Shown: positions 36,896 to 47,102 of the stretch, one piece after another
How positions within the stretch are numbered: the first letter of the stretch is position 1
How the letters are laid out: each line of letters begins with the position of its first letter
NCBI GenBank assembly: GCA_964030785.1
Contig: OZ034979.1
Coordinates: 10,253,383 to 10,317,382 of the forward strand
Length of the DNA: 64,000 nucleotides
Direction of reading: 5' to 3'
From: Siderastrea siderea
Taxonomy: Eukaryota > Cnidaria > Anthozoa > Scleractinia > Rhizangiidae
Notes under the pieces: model-generated
Seen by the model: only the letters and a program-made list of their open reading frames with translations
What the model was told of the DNA's origin: nothing
Database searches by the model: none
Position numbers and translations under genes: made by a program

Positions 36896-37068
36896 AGTTC
36901 CAGTGCTACAAATTTTAATCCCGTTACCAAACCGAGCAACAAGGAGTCTCGCTACCAGTCTTTGCCGGGCTGTGGAACATATATGGGATTGCTCAGACGA
37001 AGTCCAAGTAAGGTAGTTCTCACTTCTGAGTTTACAGCCAGGGTGAAATCCTGAAGTGTGACAATTCA

Positions 37069-37074
37069 AATAAA
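37069..37074 (+). terminator. TLR-B poly(A) signal
   Basis: AATAAA within ACAATTCAAATAAAAACTAACA, 174 bases after the stop. It is conserved in position after TLR-A and TLR-C. Confidence 0.6.
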
Positions 37075-37140
37075 AACTAACAAGCAGTAAATTCCGGTAA
37101 CACTCTTATTTTAATTAAATGATTTTCTCCGGCAGGTTTG

Positions 37141-37965
37141 GGTCCATGAGTGTAATCCTGTATGTTAATGTGCGAACAATTTACTTGTTGATCGCAGATA
37201 ACTTTAGGTAGCACTATGATGTAACATCAGATGTCAAGAAGGGTACATCGGGAATATATCGAATAGCACCGTTATAAGCTGCCTTGTAAACAGATCCTGC
37301 ACGAAAAGGAATTAAGTTTGAATGAAAACAAATGGTTGTACCTTTTACATATTGATTACAAATAACTGCAGTTCGAACCAATAAATAAAACAGAACTGAC
37401 GAAGGATGTATGAGGCATGTATCAACAAGGATCTTTATAAACTGTTTTGTAGAAAGACGATAAAAGGTGTGACATAAATGTATGTACATGTTATTCACTG
37501 ACAGTAGGTAACTGTAGGTACCAACATAAAATGTAACTTCTGATATCAGGAGAGATATATATATATCGAGTAGGATCGTTATAAACTGTCTTGTAGACAG
37601 ACGATGAAAAGCTGGTTATCTTGCATGAAAAGAACAAAGTTTGAATACACATAAATGTTTTCGTCCATTTTACCCATTGACCACAAATCACTGTAGATAG
37701 AACCTGATAATGAATCATCAGATCTGAAGAAGGATTTATCGGGTATATATCGAATGCGATCGCTATGAAATGTTTTTAGACAAGTGAGTTTGAAAGGTTT
37801 ACGTTTGAATGAACATAAATGCAGGTGCATTTTACAAATTGATGACAGATAACTGTAGGTTGCCCTTTATAGCAACTTAAGATCTGAAAAAGGATATATC
37901 GGGCATATATCTTATAAAACCGTTATAAACTGTCTTGCAGACTGAGGACGAAAATAAATTATCCA
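37141..37965. repeat. Satellite array, ~185 bp unit, downstream of TLR-B
   Basis: Four to five diverged units. Each contains GGATATATCGGGCATATATCGA-like sequence, then ATCGTTATAAACTGTCTTGTAGACAG, a GATGAAAAG spacer, AACATAAATGTA.GTACATTTTAC and ATTGATCACAAATAACTGTAGGTAG. Related arrays follow TLR-C and TLR-D. Confidence 0.8.
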
Positions 37966-38406
37966 TAAGAGGAAAACGTTTTGTTGTTGCTGGAACTGAC
38001 ATGACGGATCATGCGACACTTTTGGAGGTCTGGAGCGAGCATAAATACGCGGAGTGAGACTGGTGAATAACACAATGCACATGTTCATTACATCACGAAA
38101 AAACTTATCACCAGATTCTCCCCACTTAAGTCTTCAGCAAATTTTTGCGCTTAACAGACCTGAAGTTTAACTTTTAAGTAAGGGGGCGGATCCAGGGGTT
38201 GGGTCGAGGGGGTTACCCCTCGCCCTCCCCGCTTTGACCAGAATTTTTTTTTAATTGTCTTTCCCTGATCATAAAAATAACAAAACAAAGTTGTTGTTTC
38301 AGCTTGACGTTGGTTATCAATTTAGGACGTTTGCCTGCCCCCTAGTACTTACATCCAACCCCGTTCAGAAAATCCTGGATTCATCCCTGCAAACAGCGCT
38401 TCTTAG

Positions 38407-38816
38407 GAGCTGTTCACATGATACTAGAACGAGTTTCATTCCGGAATGAATTTCGTTCCGGAATGAAGTTCGTTTCGCATTCACATGACAAAATCGACCG
38501 GCTCAGTCATCTTGAAAACGACCGTTTTGTCCTCCATTTTGAACCCGATACGCATGCGCCACTCGCCCCAGACTACACGGTTTGCGTTTTCATCTCGGAA
38601 TGGAGTTCGTTTTCAGTTTACATGATACCAGAATGAAATATCATACCAGAACGAGAATTTCATTCGGATTGAAAACCGGAATGAACTCATTCCGGAATGA
38701 CTTGTGCGGGGACGAAATTTCGTCTCGGTATCATGTAAACAGATACAGAGAAATATATGGGGATGGAATGAACTCGTTCTGGAATGAAAGTCATTCCGGT
38801 ATCATGTAAACGGCCC
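38407..38816. mobile_element. MITE rich in CATTCCGGAATGA palindromes
   Basis: The left end GAGCTGTTCACATGATAC and right end GTATCATGTAAACGGCCC are imperfect inverted repeats. CTTAG flanks both sides (38402-38406 and 38817-38821), a probable five-base target duplication. The interior repeats the palindrome TCATTCCGGAATGA and variants at least six times. No gene. Confidence 0.65.
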
Positions 38817-39099
38817 CTTAGTCGCATATTAGATTTCACAGCGATGAAACGTAAAAACCAACGTCACTTCTGGTTTTCAGAGCCTTGAAATTTTAATTAG
38901 TTTAAACATTTACGAGCGTGAGGTTTGTACGAAAGTGATTTAGAAATGCCCTGAAAAACCGTATTTCGCACAGATAAACCTTGCGGCTGACCGTTTCTTG
39001 AACCCCTGATCAAAGTACAAAGCTTACGCTTACGGCGGTAAGTTTTGCCATAAAGTACAAGTTTTCACATTTGTCCGTATTTTTCTTTACTTTCGACTG

Positions 39100-39320
39100 C
39101 TGTGGAGTCTGATATTTACAGCAAACAAACGCAAAAAGCAAAGTCACTTCCGGTTTTTAGGGCCTTGAAGTTTGAATCAGTTCCGAACATTTACGACTGA
39201 GAAGTAAGTACGAAAACGATGCAAAAAATACCCCGACAAACCAAATTTCGCACTGATAAAATTTGTGGCTTACAATTTCAGTCTTTCTCTTTTAAACCCA
39301 CGCTCGAAGTTTAAGTCTAA
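39100..39320. repeat. Duplicated 3'-flank block of the TLR array
   Basis: The phrases CGATGCAAAAAATACCCCGACAAACC and GATAAAATTTGTGGCTTACA also occur at 46335-46400 (after TLR-C) and, more diverged, at 53240-53420 (after TLR-D). The block marks the right part of the ancestral duplication unit. Confidence 0.7.
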
Positions 39321-39602
39321 GTTTTAGAAACAGTGTTAAAATTTTTATTATAAAATCATGGAAAGTGTGCACACGTGACTGTCTGATTGTCTGAGAAACG
39401 ATCAATTAAGTTGCGTTATTATTATTATTAATATTATTATTATTAAATTGCAAACTATAAACATAATCTAATGAAAAACCTTATGTACATTTAACATTAA
39501 AAATGGTATAAAGTTAAAAAAATTCTGAACTTACATGCTACTCGTATTTAAAAATATGTTTTAAAATAGTTGTTCAAGAATAGGCACTCCGTAAAGAAAA
39601 GC

Positions 39603-40216
39603 TTAAGGTGATTCCATTCAATTGCATTGCGCATCCTTTCTGCGCATCAGTTTTTGCGTGATTAGCGCGCGCACGAGCGCGCGCGCGTTTGGGACTTGAA
39701 GGTTTTCTATGAAAACTGGGTTGTTCAGAGAAATAAATGGTCTTTTTCTCCTAAACGAGCACGGTGACCCCCATTTTTTAATATATGTTTAAATGGCATA
39801 CCGTCGGGTACAATATATTACGATTTTAAGAGAAGTTAAAAATTCTGCTTTGAGATATTTTTATTTAAATGCCGAAATGAACACGTCTTTGGGTGCAGCA
39901 GGGTACGTACGTACGCAACAAATTCTTTAATTTATTTCATATTTTTAATTCCTGTTCAACTAAAATAGTATACAATGCAAGATAAATGTCTATTTTGTTG
40001 AACTACTCCAATATTTCAATGCAAGCGATGATGTTTTAAAGAAATCATAGTTCTCATTTCTGATTATTGGGATTTCTCCGGAAACCTTGCAGGTCGTATA
40101 GTTGCTATTAATGGCCATCCACATTTTTATTGCATTTTTGCAATGTTCATAACATAGTTGCCAACTGGACCAAGTTTTAGGAAATTTTAAATATTCCGTC
40201 TATTTCGATGGAAAAC
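39603..40216. mobile_element. TTAA-ended element, second copy, right end lost
   Basis: Begins TTAAGGTGATTCCATTCAATTGC and follows 659-1313 closely up to TATTTC.ATGGAA, where the right terminal repeat breaks off. An ATT microsatellite follows shortly after. Confidence 0.7.
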
Positions 40217-40274
40217 AAATACTGTAAAAGTTATGTATATACATAAAAAAATAAAAAAATAGAATAAGGAACCA

Positions 40275-40275
<1 letters not shown>

Positions 40276-40323
<48 letters not shown>
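40276..40323. repeat. (ATT)n microsatellite
   Basis: About fifteen uninterrupted ATT units. A shorter interrupted run of the same motif lies at 39418-39446. Confidence 0.95.
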
Positions 40324-40324
<1 letters not shown>

Positions 40325-40539
40325 AGTTTACAATGAATTTTAGGTCGAAAACATGAGTAACATCAAACTAAAAAACGATATAACATAACGCAAACTATCA
40401 ACAAATAAGCTCCATTAAGAAACAGCTCACCCTTAACAACACAGCACATAAACAAAGCCAACCTTTTACTCTGACAACAAATTACAGTACAAAATATGTA
40501 ATCAAACGTTAATTTTGCCACAAAATATCGAATATTGCT

Positions 40540-40775
40540 GAGCGTAAAATTATTGAAAGAACCACAGGAATGTGCCGACGTGTGCCACGAGTCCAAAAAA
40601 TTTCGTGGTTGCTACGACAACCATGAGATAAAAACTTGAAAGGGGAATCCCCAGTTTTGGTTTCGCCTTCCTTGACGACAAAACACACAACATTTTGCTT
40701 CTTAGACAAATCACGGCCAACACACCGAATTGCCGTTTGTTTCCTTAAGAATTAGTCAAATCATTTCCGGGTATT
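40540..40775 (+). repeat. TLR-C upstream block, shared with TLR-D upstream
   Basis: The segment with GGTTGCTACGACAACCATGAGATAAAA and CCTTGACGA.AAAACACACAACAT recurs at 46480-46710 before TLR-D. It differs from the block before TLR-A and TLR-B, although TLR-D also keeps part of that one. Confidence 0.65.
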
Positions 40776-40912
40776 TGTTTCGCATAAATTTAACGATATG
40801 GGCAACACCTCTTTATTATGGCGCTTGTAAGCGAGGTTAAGTCCCTGTAAACTCCATTTCTTTTGCCGAATCCAAAACTTAACAAATAAATTGTTTTCGA
40901 GAGATATTAAGT

Positions 40913-41036
40913 ATGTGTCGCATGGCTAAATGGTGTTGCAGTGGTCTGATACTGGCCCTTCTATGGGGATACTGGGCTACTTACGAGCTTTCCACGGATA
41001 CTCAAATAAAAGCATCAACGTTTCTATGTCACATGC
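40913..41036 (+). CDS. Possible upstream exon of TLR-C transcript or of a remnant gene
   Basis: An ATG at 40913 opens 41 codons that end in a strong donor (ATGC followed by GTAAGT at 41037). The peptide has a hydrophobic stretch (CCSGLILALLWGYWATY) suitable as signal peptide or anchor. A good acceptor, CTTTTGTTATATAG at 41188, begins an in-frame continuation (41189-41499) that runs over the TLR-C start in a different frame. So this may be the 5' untranslated part of the TLR-C mRNA with an upstream frame, or the beginning of an unrelated gene truncated by the TLR duplication. The protein is not recognised. Confidence 0.35.
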
Positions 41037-41320
41037 GTAAGTAAATTGATTGTCTCGGGGCAAAATTTCACAACTCCTTCTTTCGAGAAGGGGGAGCGAC
41101 GGCAGTTGCAAACTGAACTCGTCGGATAATGGGAACCATACTGTAATTTGTCAAAAATAACTTACGCCCTTTGTCTTTTGTTATATAGGCCTTGAAAACA
41201 CTGGCTTAAATATCCACGCACTGCTTTATTCAAACCTCAGTACTGACCTCTTCAGTGTGGTGAAAAGCGTTGCAGACGATACGAATACAGTACAAAAACA
41301 CACTTTAACCTGTGTTGGAA

Positions 41321-44296
41321 ATGAAAGCCTGTACGGTTTTACTGACCTTGGTGGCCTTAATTGCGGTCGAAGCATTCGGCCAAAAAGGCAGACGATTAAT
41401 AGATTGTGGCAAATCTACTTGCATGGTGTTAAAATGGCCGGCATACTTCGAACGAGCAAATGGTTCAGTTCCTATGCAAGTCGTATATTGCTCTCTTAAA
41501 AGCAGCAAAATTCGTGACAAATGTGTCTTGGATATTTCATCGATACTAGAGACATTAACAACGAGCCAGGATGTTTTGTTGCAATTTGCAGCTTCTTGTT
41601 CAACTCCAATCCACATTATGTTTAAAAACTCGCGAAACGCAACAAAGAAAAACGCCATATCTGTCTTGGAATTACATGGACACTGTAGCATTTCGGCTGA
41701 AGATATTTTTCAATGGGGGAGAGCTACGGATTTCAGAGCGTTTTTTGTGGTCGAAAACGCTGCTTTGCTTGAAGACAACAATTCACAAATTTGGAACAGC
41801 TCTCTTCGAGGATTGGAAAACATTGTTTGGCTCGTGTTTAATAACTCTAAACCACGCGAATTTCCCAGTATATTTAGAACATCTTTCTGGCCAAAAATGG
41901 CTGAGGGCCAATTCTCCAATTTGCAGCTTACCACTGTTCCTGCAGAGCTTAGAACAACTATGCCATTACTTCAAACGCTTAATGTTGCGCACAACAATTT
42001 GACAAAACCGCCATTCTTTCCATGGTCCAACTCCACACTTCAGCTGCCAAGAGGGCTGAGTAGAACTCTAAATGAAAATCATCTTTATCAAGACGGTACT
42101 ACGGTACATCCGAAGATTTACCGACGTTTTTTCGATTTGGCGTTCAACAACATCGAAGATCTGTCAACGTACCAATTTCGCGGATTTCTGAATAAACTGA
42201 GTCTCAAAGGAAACGGTTTGAAGGTTATTGGGCCGTCGTGTTTTCGCAATTTGAAGGGAATTCAAGTGATTGATATTGGCAGGAATAACCTGGAATATTT
42301 ACCTTCAGAATTGTTTCACGGACTTGATGACTTGCTTGAGTTAAAGCTCGATCACAACAACTTTTCAGTGGTCCCAGTTGAACTCTTTAAAAGCCAGACG
42401 CAAATCAAACGGGTCGACTTGAATCATAACAAGCTCAGACTTATTTCAGAAGATTTATTCTGCAACCTTCAAAGCCTCGAGATCCTGCATTTAGAAGCTA
42501 ACCAAATCTCCCAAATTGATGACGAAGCCTTCCCCATTGATTCTAGTTCACTACGCGAAATTTACCTCCAAAACAACAAAATAACCCATGTTCCAAAGTC
42601 ATTGCTGTTGCAGCCAAAAGCAAATAATATTGATTTGTCGTTTAATCTCCTGAATTTTCAAGACCTTAATAATTTGGTACAACGACTAGACATGCTTATT
42701 TTCTCTTTTCAACATCGTGAACCAAATAGTTCGCCGCAGGTCAGGCTGCAGGACAGTTTAAAACAAATCAGCTTCGCACACAACAATTTCACAACGATAA
42801 ACATTGAAGGATTTAATAAAACCAAGCGTGCCATGTTTAAGCTACTTCTGAGAGTTTACAAAATTGACATGACGGGGAATCCCCTTCTCTGCGACTGCAA
42901 AATACTGGCTCTAGTTCGCTGGCTTCGCTCCTTGATGCAAAGCGACGCACCCGTAGAATCTAAACAGTTTTTATCTTGGAAATGCGCGGCTCCATTTGAA
43001 CTGAAAGATAAACCGATCCTTTCTGTGGACGAACATCAATTCAAATGTCAGAGAAATCTAGAAAACTGTCCAAAACAATGCACGTGTCTCGTGCGTGCAT
43101 TGGACGGGACTGTGGTGGTTGATTGCAAACGAAGGAATCTAGTTACCATTCCCCGAAAAGTTCCACGCGGACAAATAGAGCTTCACTTGCAAAACAACAA
43201 CATCCGGGAAATACCTCCCTATCCTTATTTGGAAAATGTCACAGCTCTGTATTTAACACACAACAAGATTGATGTCTTAAACACGTCTACAGTGCAAAGG
43301 TTACAGCGAATAAAAATTCTGTTCATCGACTCAAACAAACTGACTAATTTGCCAAGAAATATTGAGAATGTTACCTTTACGACTCTAGCACTTCATCACA
43401 ACTTCTTTAAATGCGACTGCACAACAAAATGGATGAAGAAATGGTTACGGAAGCAAGAGGCTCGCATACAAAACATTGACAATGTTCTTTGTAACTCCGA
43501 GAATGCTCAGGGAAAAGCGATATACACTTTGCCTGATGAAGAGTTTGTTTGCAAAGAAGAAAACAACAATCGCTCTACTGCACAATCTATAATAAAGGAA
43601 AAGACTTTTAAAATAATTGCACTCACTCTTGGCGTGTTTTTGGCTGTGGTTTTAATCGTTTTTACCCTTGCGTATAAGTACCGTGGTGAAGTAAAAGTCT
43701 TTATGTACACCCACTTCAATTGGCACCCGTTCGACCGCATAGATGACTCGGATCTCACCAAGATATACGATGCGTTTGTGTCCTACAGTGGCGGCGATTA
43801 TGAGTGGGTTTTAAATACGCTGCGACTGCGACTAGAAAACCATGATCCTCCCTACAAACTCTGCATTCATCACCGAGACTTCCTGGTGGGTGTGCCAATC
43901 CAGGAAAACATTTTGAACAGCGTTAACCAAAGCAAGCGCATGATCATGGTGCTATCTCACAACTTCATCAAGAGCGAATGGTGTTTGCTGGAGTTTCGCG
44001 CCGCTCACCGGAAGGTTCTAGAAGATCGCATGAATTATCTGATAATTATTCTGTTTGATGACGTCAACATGGCTGAGCTGGATGACGAAATAAAATTGTA
44101 CATGCGCACTAATACATATTTGAGTATCAGCAACAAGTGGTTCTGGGAAAAATTGTGTTACGCGTTACCGCGGAAGGCGTCTAGGGCAAACGCTGGATTG
44201 GAACATTCTACAGAGACTGTTTTCACGAACGAAGCATATAGGTCAACAGAAATCCTGGATGGTGCGAATCCTCCAAGCGGGAGCCTACAAGTATAG
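41321..44296 (+). CDS. TLR-C: Toll-like receptor, intact, single exon
   Basis: The 991-residue receptor has the same layout as TLR-B. The ATG at 41321 starts a clear signal peptide (MKACTVLLTLVALIAVEAFG). LRRs, an LRR-CT cap, an LRR-NT cap (NCPKQCTC, with the conserved VDCK cysteine retained), further LRRs and a second LRR-CT follow. The membrane segment is near 765-786 and the TIR domain at 814-954 has YDAFVSYS, RDFLVG and FWEKL. It is the most divergent copy in the first 200 residues. Compared with TLR-B it lacks three residues just after the TIR domain. The tail EAYRSTEILDGANPPSG is identical to that of TLR-B, and so is the 3' flank, which suggests recent exchange between the two. It is expected at the plasma or endosomal membrane, signalling through TIR adaptors. 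Ligand unknown. Confidence 0.95.
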   Translation: MKACTVLLTLVALIAVEAFGQKGRRLIDCGKSTCMVLKWPAYFERANGSVPMQVVYCSLKSSKIRDKCVLDISSILETLTTSQDVLLQFAASCSTPIHIMFKNSRNATKKNAISVLELHGHCSISAEDIFQWGRATDFRAFFVVENAALLEDNNSQIWNSSLRGLENIVWLVFNNSKPREFPSIFRTSFWPKMAEGQFSNLQLTTVPAELRTTMPLLQTLNVAHNNLTKPPFFPWSNSTLQLPRGLSRTLNENHLYQDGTTVHPKIYRRFFDLAFNNIEDLSTYQFRGFLNKLSLKGNGLKVIGPSCFRNLKGIQVIDIGRNNLEYLPSELFHGLDDLLELKLDHNNFSVVPVELFKSQTQIKRVDLNHNKLRLISEDLFCNLQSLEILHLEANQISQIDDEAFPIDSSSLREIYLQNNKITHVPKSLLLQPKANNIDLSFNLLNFQDLNNLVQRLDMLIFSFQHREPNSSPQVRLQDSLKQISFAHNNFTTINIEGFNKTKRAMFKLLLRVYKIDMTGNPLLCDCKILALVRWLRSLMQSDAPVESKQFLSWKCAAPFELKDKPILSVDEHQFKCQRNLENCPKQCTCLVRALDGTVVVDCKRRNLVTIPRKVPRGQIELHLQNNNIREIPPYPYLENVTALYLTHNKIDVLNTSTVQRLQRIKILFIDSNKLTNLPRNIENVTFTTLALHHNFFKCDCTTKWMKKWLRKQEARIQNIDNVLCNSENAQGKAIYTLPDEEFVCKEENNNRSTAQSIIKEKTFKIIALTLGVFLAVVLIVFTLAYKYRGEVKVFMYTHFNWHPFDRIDDSDLTKIYDAFVSYSGGDYEWVLNTLRLRLENHDPPYKLCIHHRDFLVGVPIQENILNSVNQSKRMIMVLSHNFIKSEWCLLEFRAAHRKVLEDRMNYLIIILFDDVNMAELDDEIKLYMRTNTYLSISNKWFWEKLCYALPRKASRANAGLEHSTETVFTNEAYRSTEILDGANPPSGSLQV

Positions 44297-44474
44297 AGTT
44301 CCAGTGCTACAAATTTTAATCCCGTTACAAAACCGAGCAACAAGGAGTCTCGCTACCAGTCTTTGCCGGGCTGTGGAACATATATGGGATTGCTCAGACG
44401 AAGTACAGTCCAAGTAAGGTAGTTCTCACTTCTGAATTTACAGCCAGGGTGAAATCCTGAAGTGTGACCATTCA

Positions 44475-44480
44475 AATAAA
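44475..44480 (+). terminator. TLR-C poly(A) signal
   Basis: AATAAA in the conserved CATTCAAATAAAAACCAACA context, about 180 bases after the stop. Confidence 0.6.
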
Positions 44481-44599
44481 AACCAACAAGCAGCAAATTC
44501 CTGTAACACTCTTATCTTAACTGAATTTCTCCAGTAGGTTAGAAATACCAAAATTGTACTTTGAGACCATGAGGTCACAATTAGTAAAGCGATTTCGGG

Positions 44600-45850
44600 T
44601 CCATGAGTGTAATCCTGCACGTTAACGTGCGAACAATTTACTCATTGATCGCAGATAACTTAAGGAATCACTTTAATGTAACATCAGATGTCAAATAGCA
44701 TCGTTATAAACTGCCTTGTACAGAGATCCTGCACGAAAAGGATTAAGTTTGAATGAGAACAAAGGGTTGTACATTTTACATATTGAATACAAATAACTTC
44801 AGTTAGAACCTCATACTAAAACAGAACTGACGAAGGATGTATGAATGACGATGAAAGGTGTGACATAAATGTATGTACATTTTATTTGAACAACAGAGTT
44901 CTTCTGTCAAACGTACTTTCGTGTGATAGGTTGCCGAGGAAATTTGATGTTCACAACAAATATTAGTTCGAGGGCTTATATGAAGTTTGAACATCAAATT
45001 TCCGAGGGAATCTATCACGCATAGGGCCTGAGATTTGTTTTTATTGTACAACGCTAAATTGTTGAGCGAAAATGGCAAAAATCGGGCATTATGCGCTAAA
45101 AGTAGCCCCCTGAGGAGAGACACTATCGTGTCACGTGATCGATTTCGACCGATGGGAGCACGCCAAAATTTAGCGTTGTACTATAACCACTGATAGCAGA
45201 TAACTGTAGGTAGCAACACTGTGTAACTTCAGATATCAGGAGGGATATATCGGGCATATATCGACGAAGGAAGTATGAGGTATATATCAAAAAGGATCTT
45301 TAATTAGTAAACTGTTTTGTAGAAAGACGATGAAAGGTGTGACATAAATGTTGTACATTTTATTCACTAATGGCAGATAACTGTAGGTAGCAACATAATG
45401 TAACTTCAGATATCAGGAGGGATATATCGGGCATATATCGAGTAGGATCGTTATAAACTGACTTGTAGACAGATGACGAAAAGCTCGTAATCTTTTATGA
45501 AAAGGACGAAGTTTGATGAAACATGAATGTTTTCGTCCATTTTACCCATTGATCACAAATAACTGTAGATAGAACCTGATAATGAATCATCAGATCCGAA
45601 GAAGGATTTATCGGGTATATATCGAATACGATCGCCATGAAATGTCTATAGACAAATGATTTTTTTTTCACAAGATGAAAGGTTTACGTCTGACTGAACA
45701 TAAATGTAGGTACATTTCACAAATTGACCACAGATTACTGTAGGTAGCCCTTCATAGCAACTTAAGATCTGAAGAAGGATATATCGGGCATATATCTAAT
45801 AAAATCGTTCTAAACTGTCTTGCAGACAGAGGACTAAACTAGAGAAATGA
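44600..45850. repeat. Satellite array, ~185 bp unit, downstream of TLR-C
   Basis: Five to six units of the same satellite as 37141-37965, interrupted at 44888-45183 by a MITE. The unit with GATATCAGGAGGGATATATCGGGC is the best preserved. Confidence 0.8.
44888..45183 (-). mobile_element. Composite hairpin MITE with GTACAACGCTAAATTTTGGCG end
   Basis: The same ~300-base element occurs at 51953-52262 in the opposite orientation. One part is bounded by GTACAACGCTAAATTTT / AAATTTAGCGTTGTAC inverted ends. The adjoining part is a palindrome around AAATTTGATGTTCA.AAC ... GTGAACATCAAATTT. No coding sequence. Confidence 0.7.
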
Positions 45851-46479
45851 TCCATAAGAGTAAAGTGTTTTGTTGTTGTTGGAACTGACGTGACGGATCA
45901 TATGACGCTTTTAAAGAGGTCTGGAGCGAGCATAAATGCGCAGAGTGAGACTGGTGAATAACACAATGCGCATGTTCATCACACGTGCACATCACGGTAA
46001 AAACTCGTTACCAGATTCTCCTCACTTACGTTTGGAGCAAATTTTCCCGCCTTAACAGACTGAAACTTAAACACTAGTTCTGTTTGCGAAACTGGAAAAT
46101 CCCGCTGACAAAAGTCAGAGGCAGATCTAGGGGTGGGGTTGAAGGGTTTGCACCCCCCTTACCTTTGCCCACTTTTTTTATTGATCATAAAAATAACAGA
46201 ATAAAGTTGTTTTGTACGTAGCTGTTTCACTTCGACCTTTTAAGTGACTGTCGATTTACGAAACGTTAAACTACAGTTCGCGACTGCAACATTTGAATCA
46301 TTTCAAACGTTTACGATCGTGAAGTTGATATGTAAACGATGCAAAAAATACCCCGACAAACCGAATTTCGCAGTGATAAAATTTGTGGCTTACAGTTTCT
46401 TACCTTTAACATCAACACAGCACAGCGTGCACTACAATGCAAAATATGTAATCAAACGTTCATTTTGTTCCAAAATATC

Positions 46480-47102
46480 GAATATTTCTGAGCGTCAAAT
46501 TATTGAAAGAACTACAGGAATGTGCTGACTTGGCGTCACGTGTCCAAAACTTTTGTGGTTGCTACGACAACCATGAGATAAAACTTGAAAGGGCAATGCC
46601 CAGTTTTGGTTTCGACTTCCTTGACGAGAAAACACACAACATTCGGCTTCTTACACAAATCAAGGCCAACATTTCCGAATTTCCGTTTATTTCCTCAAGA
46701 ATTAGTCAAATGGTTAAGGCAAGCCAAGCGACACCTGAAAGTAACAACAAAATCTAAGAATCTATTTACGTCTACGTCGTGCCAACACGGTCTGAAACGG
46801 AGTTTGATCGCAGAACTTGTACACCCATAAGATCACCGACGCAAGCTTTCGATTCGAACAATGTACGGCTTTTCCAGCTATTGTTTTCAAGGCGTGTGTA
46901 ACTCAAGCTAAAGGCTATAAGTTATTTTTTTTTGGTAAATTACGCATATAAGAACATATCCGGCGGACCCTAAGCAGGTGAAAGAACCTTGTGGTTTTAC
47001 GACCGGGAAAGATAGAGTTAATTCCGTAGAACTCTAGCGGAAATCATTGCGGGCGAGACGAATACAATCAAGTCTGCATAGCTGAGTAAATATGTGGTAA
47101 AC
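46480..47102 (+). repeat. TLR-D upstream region, mosaic of both upstream block types
   Basis: The left half (46480-46710) matches the TLR-C upstream block. The right half (46745-47100) matches the last 350 bases of the TLR-A and TLR-B upstream block, including GTACGGCTTTTCCAGCTATTG and CGAATACAATCAAGTCTGC. This mosaic suggests unequal crossing-over or conversion. Confidence 0.65.

Noticed and set aside
41257..41499. Separate gene overlapping the TLR-C start
   Set aside because: Most of it is TLR-C coding sequence in another frame; only the part before 41321 may be meaningful and is listed with the upstream exon.
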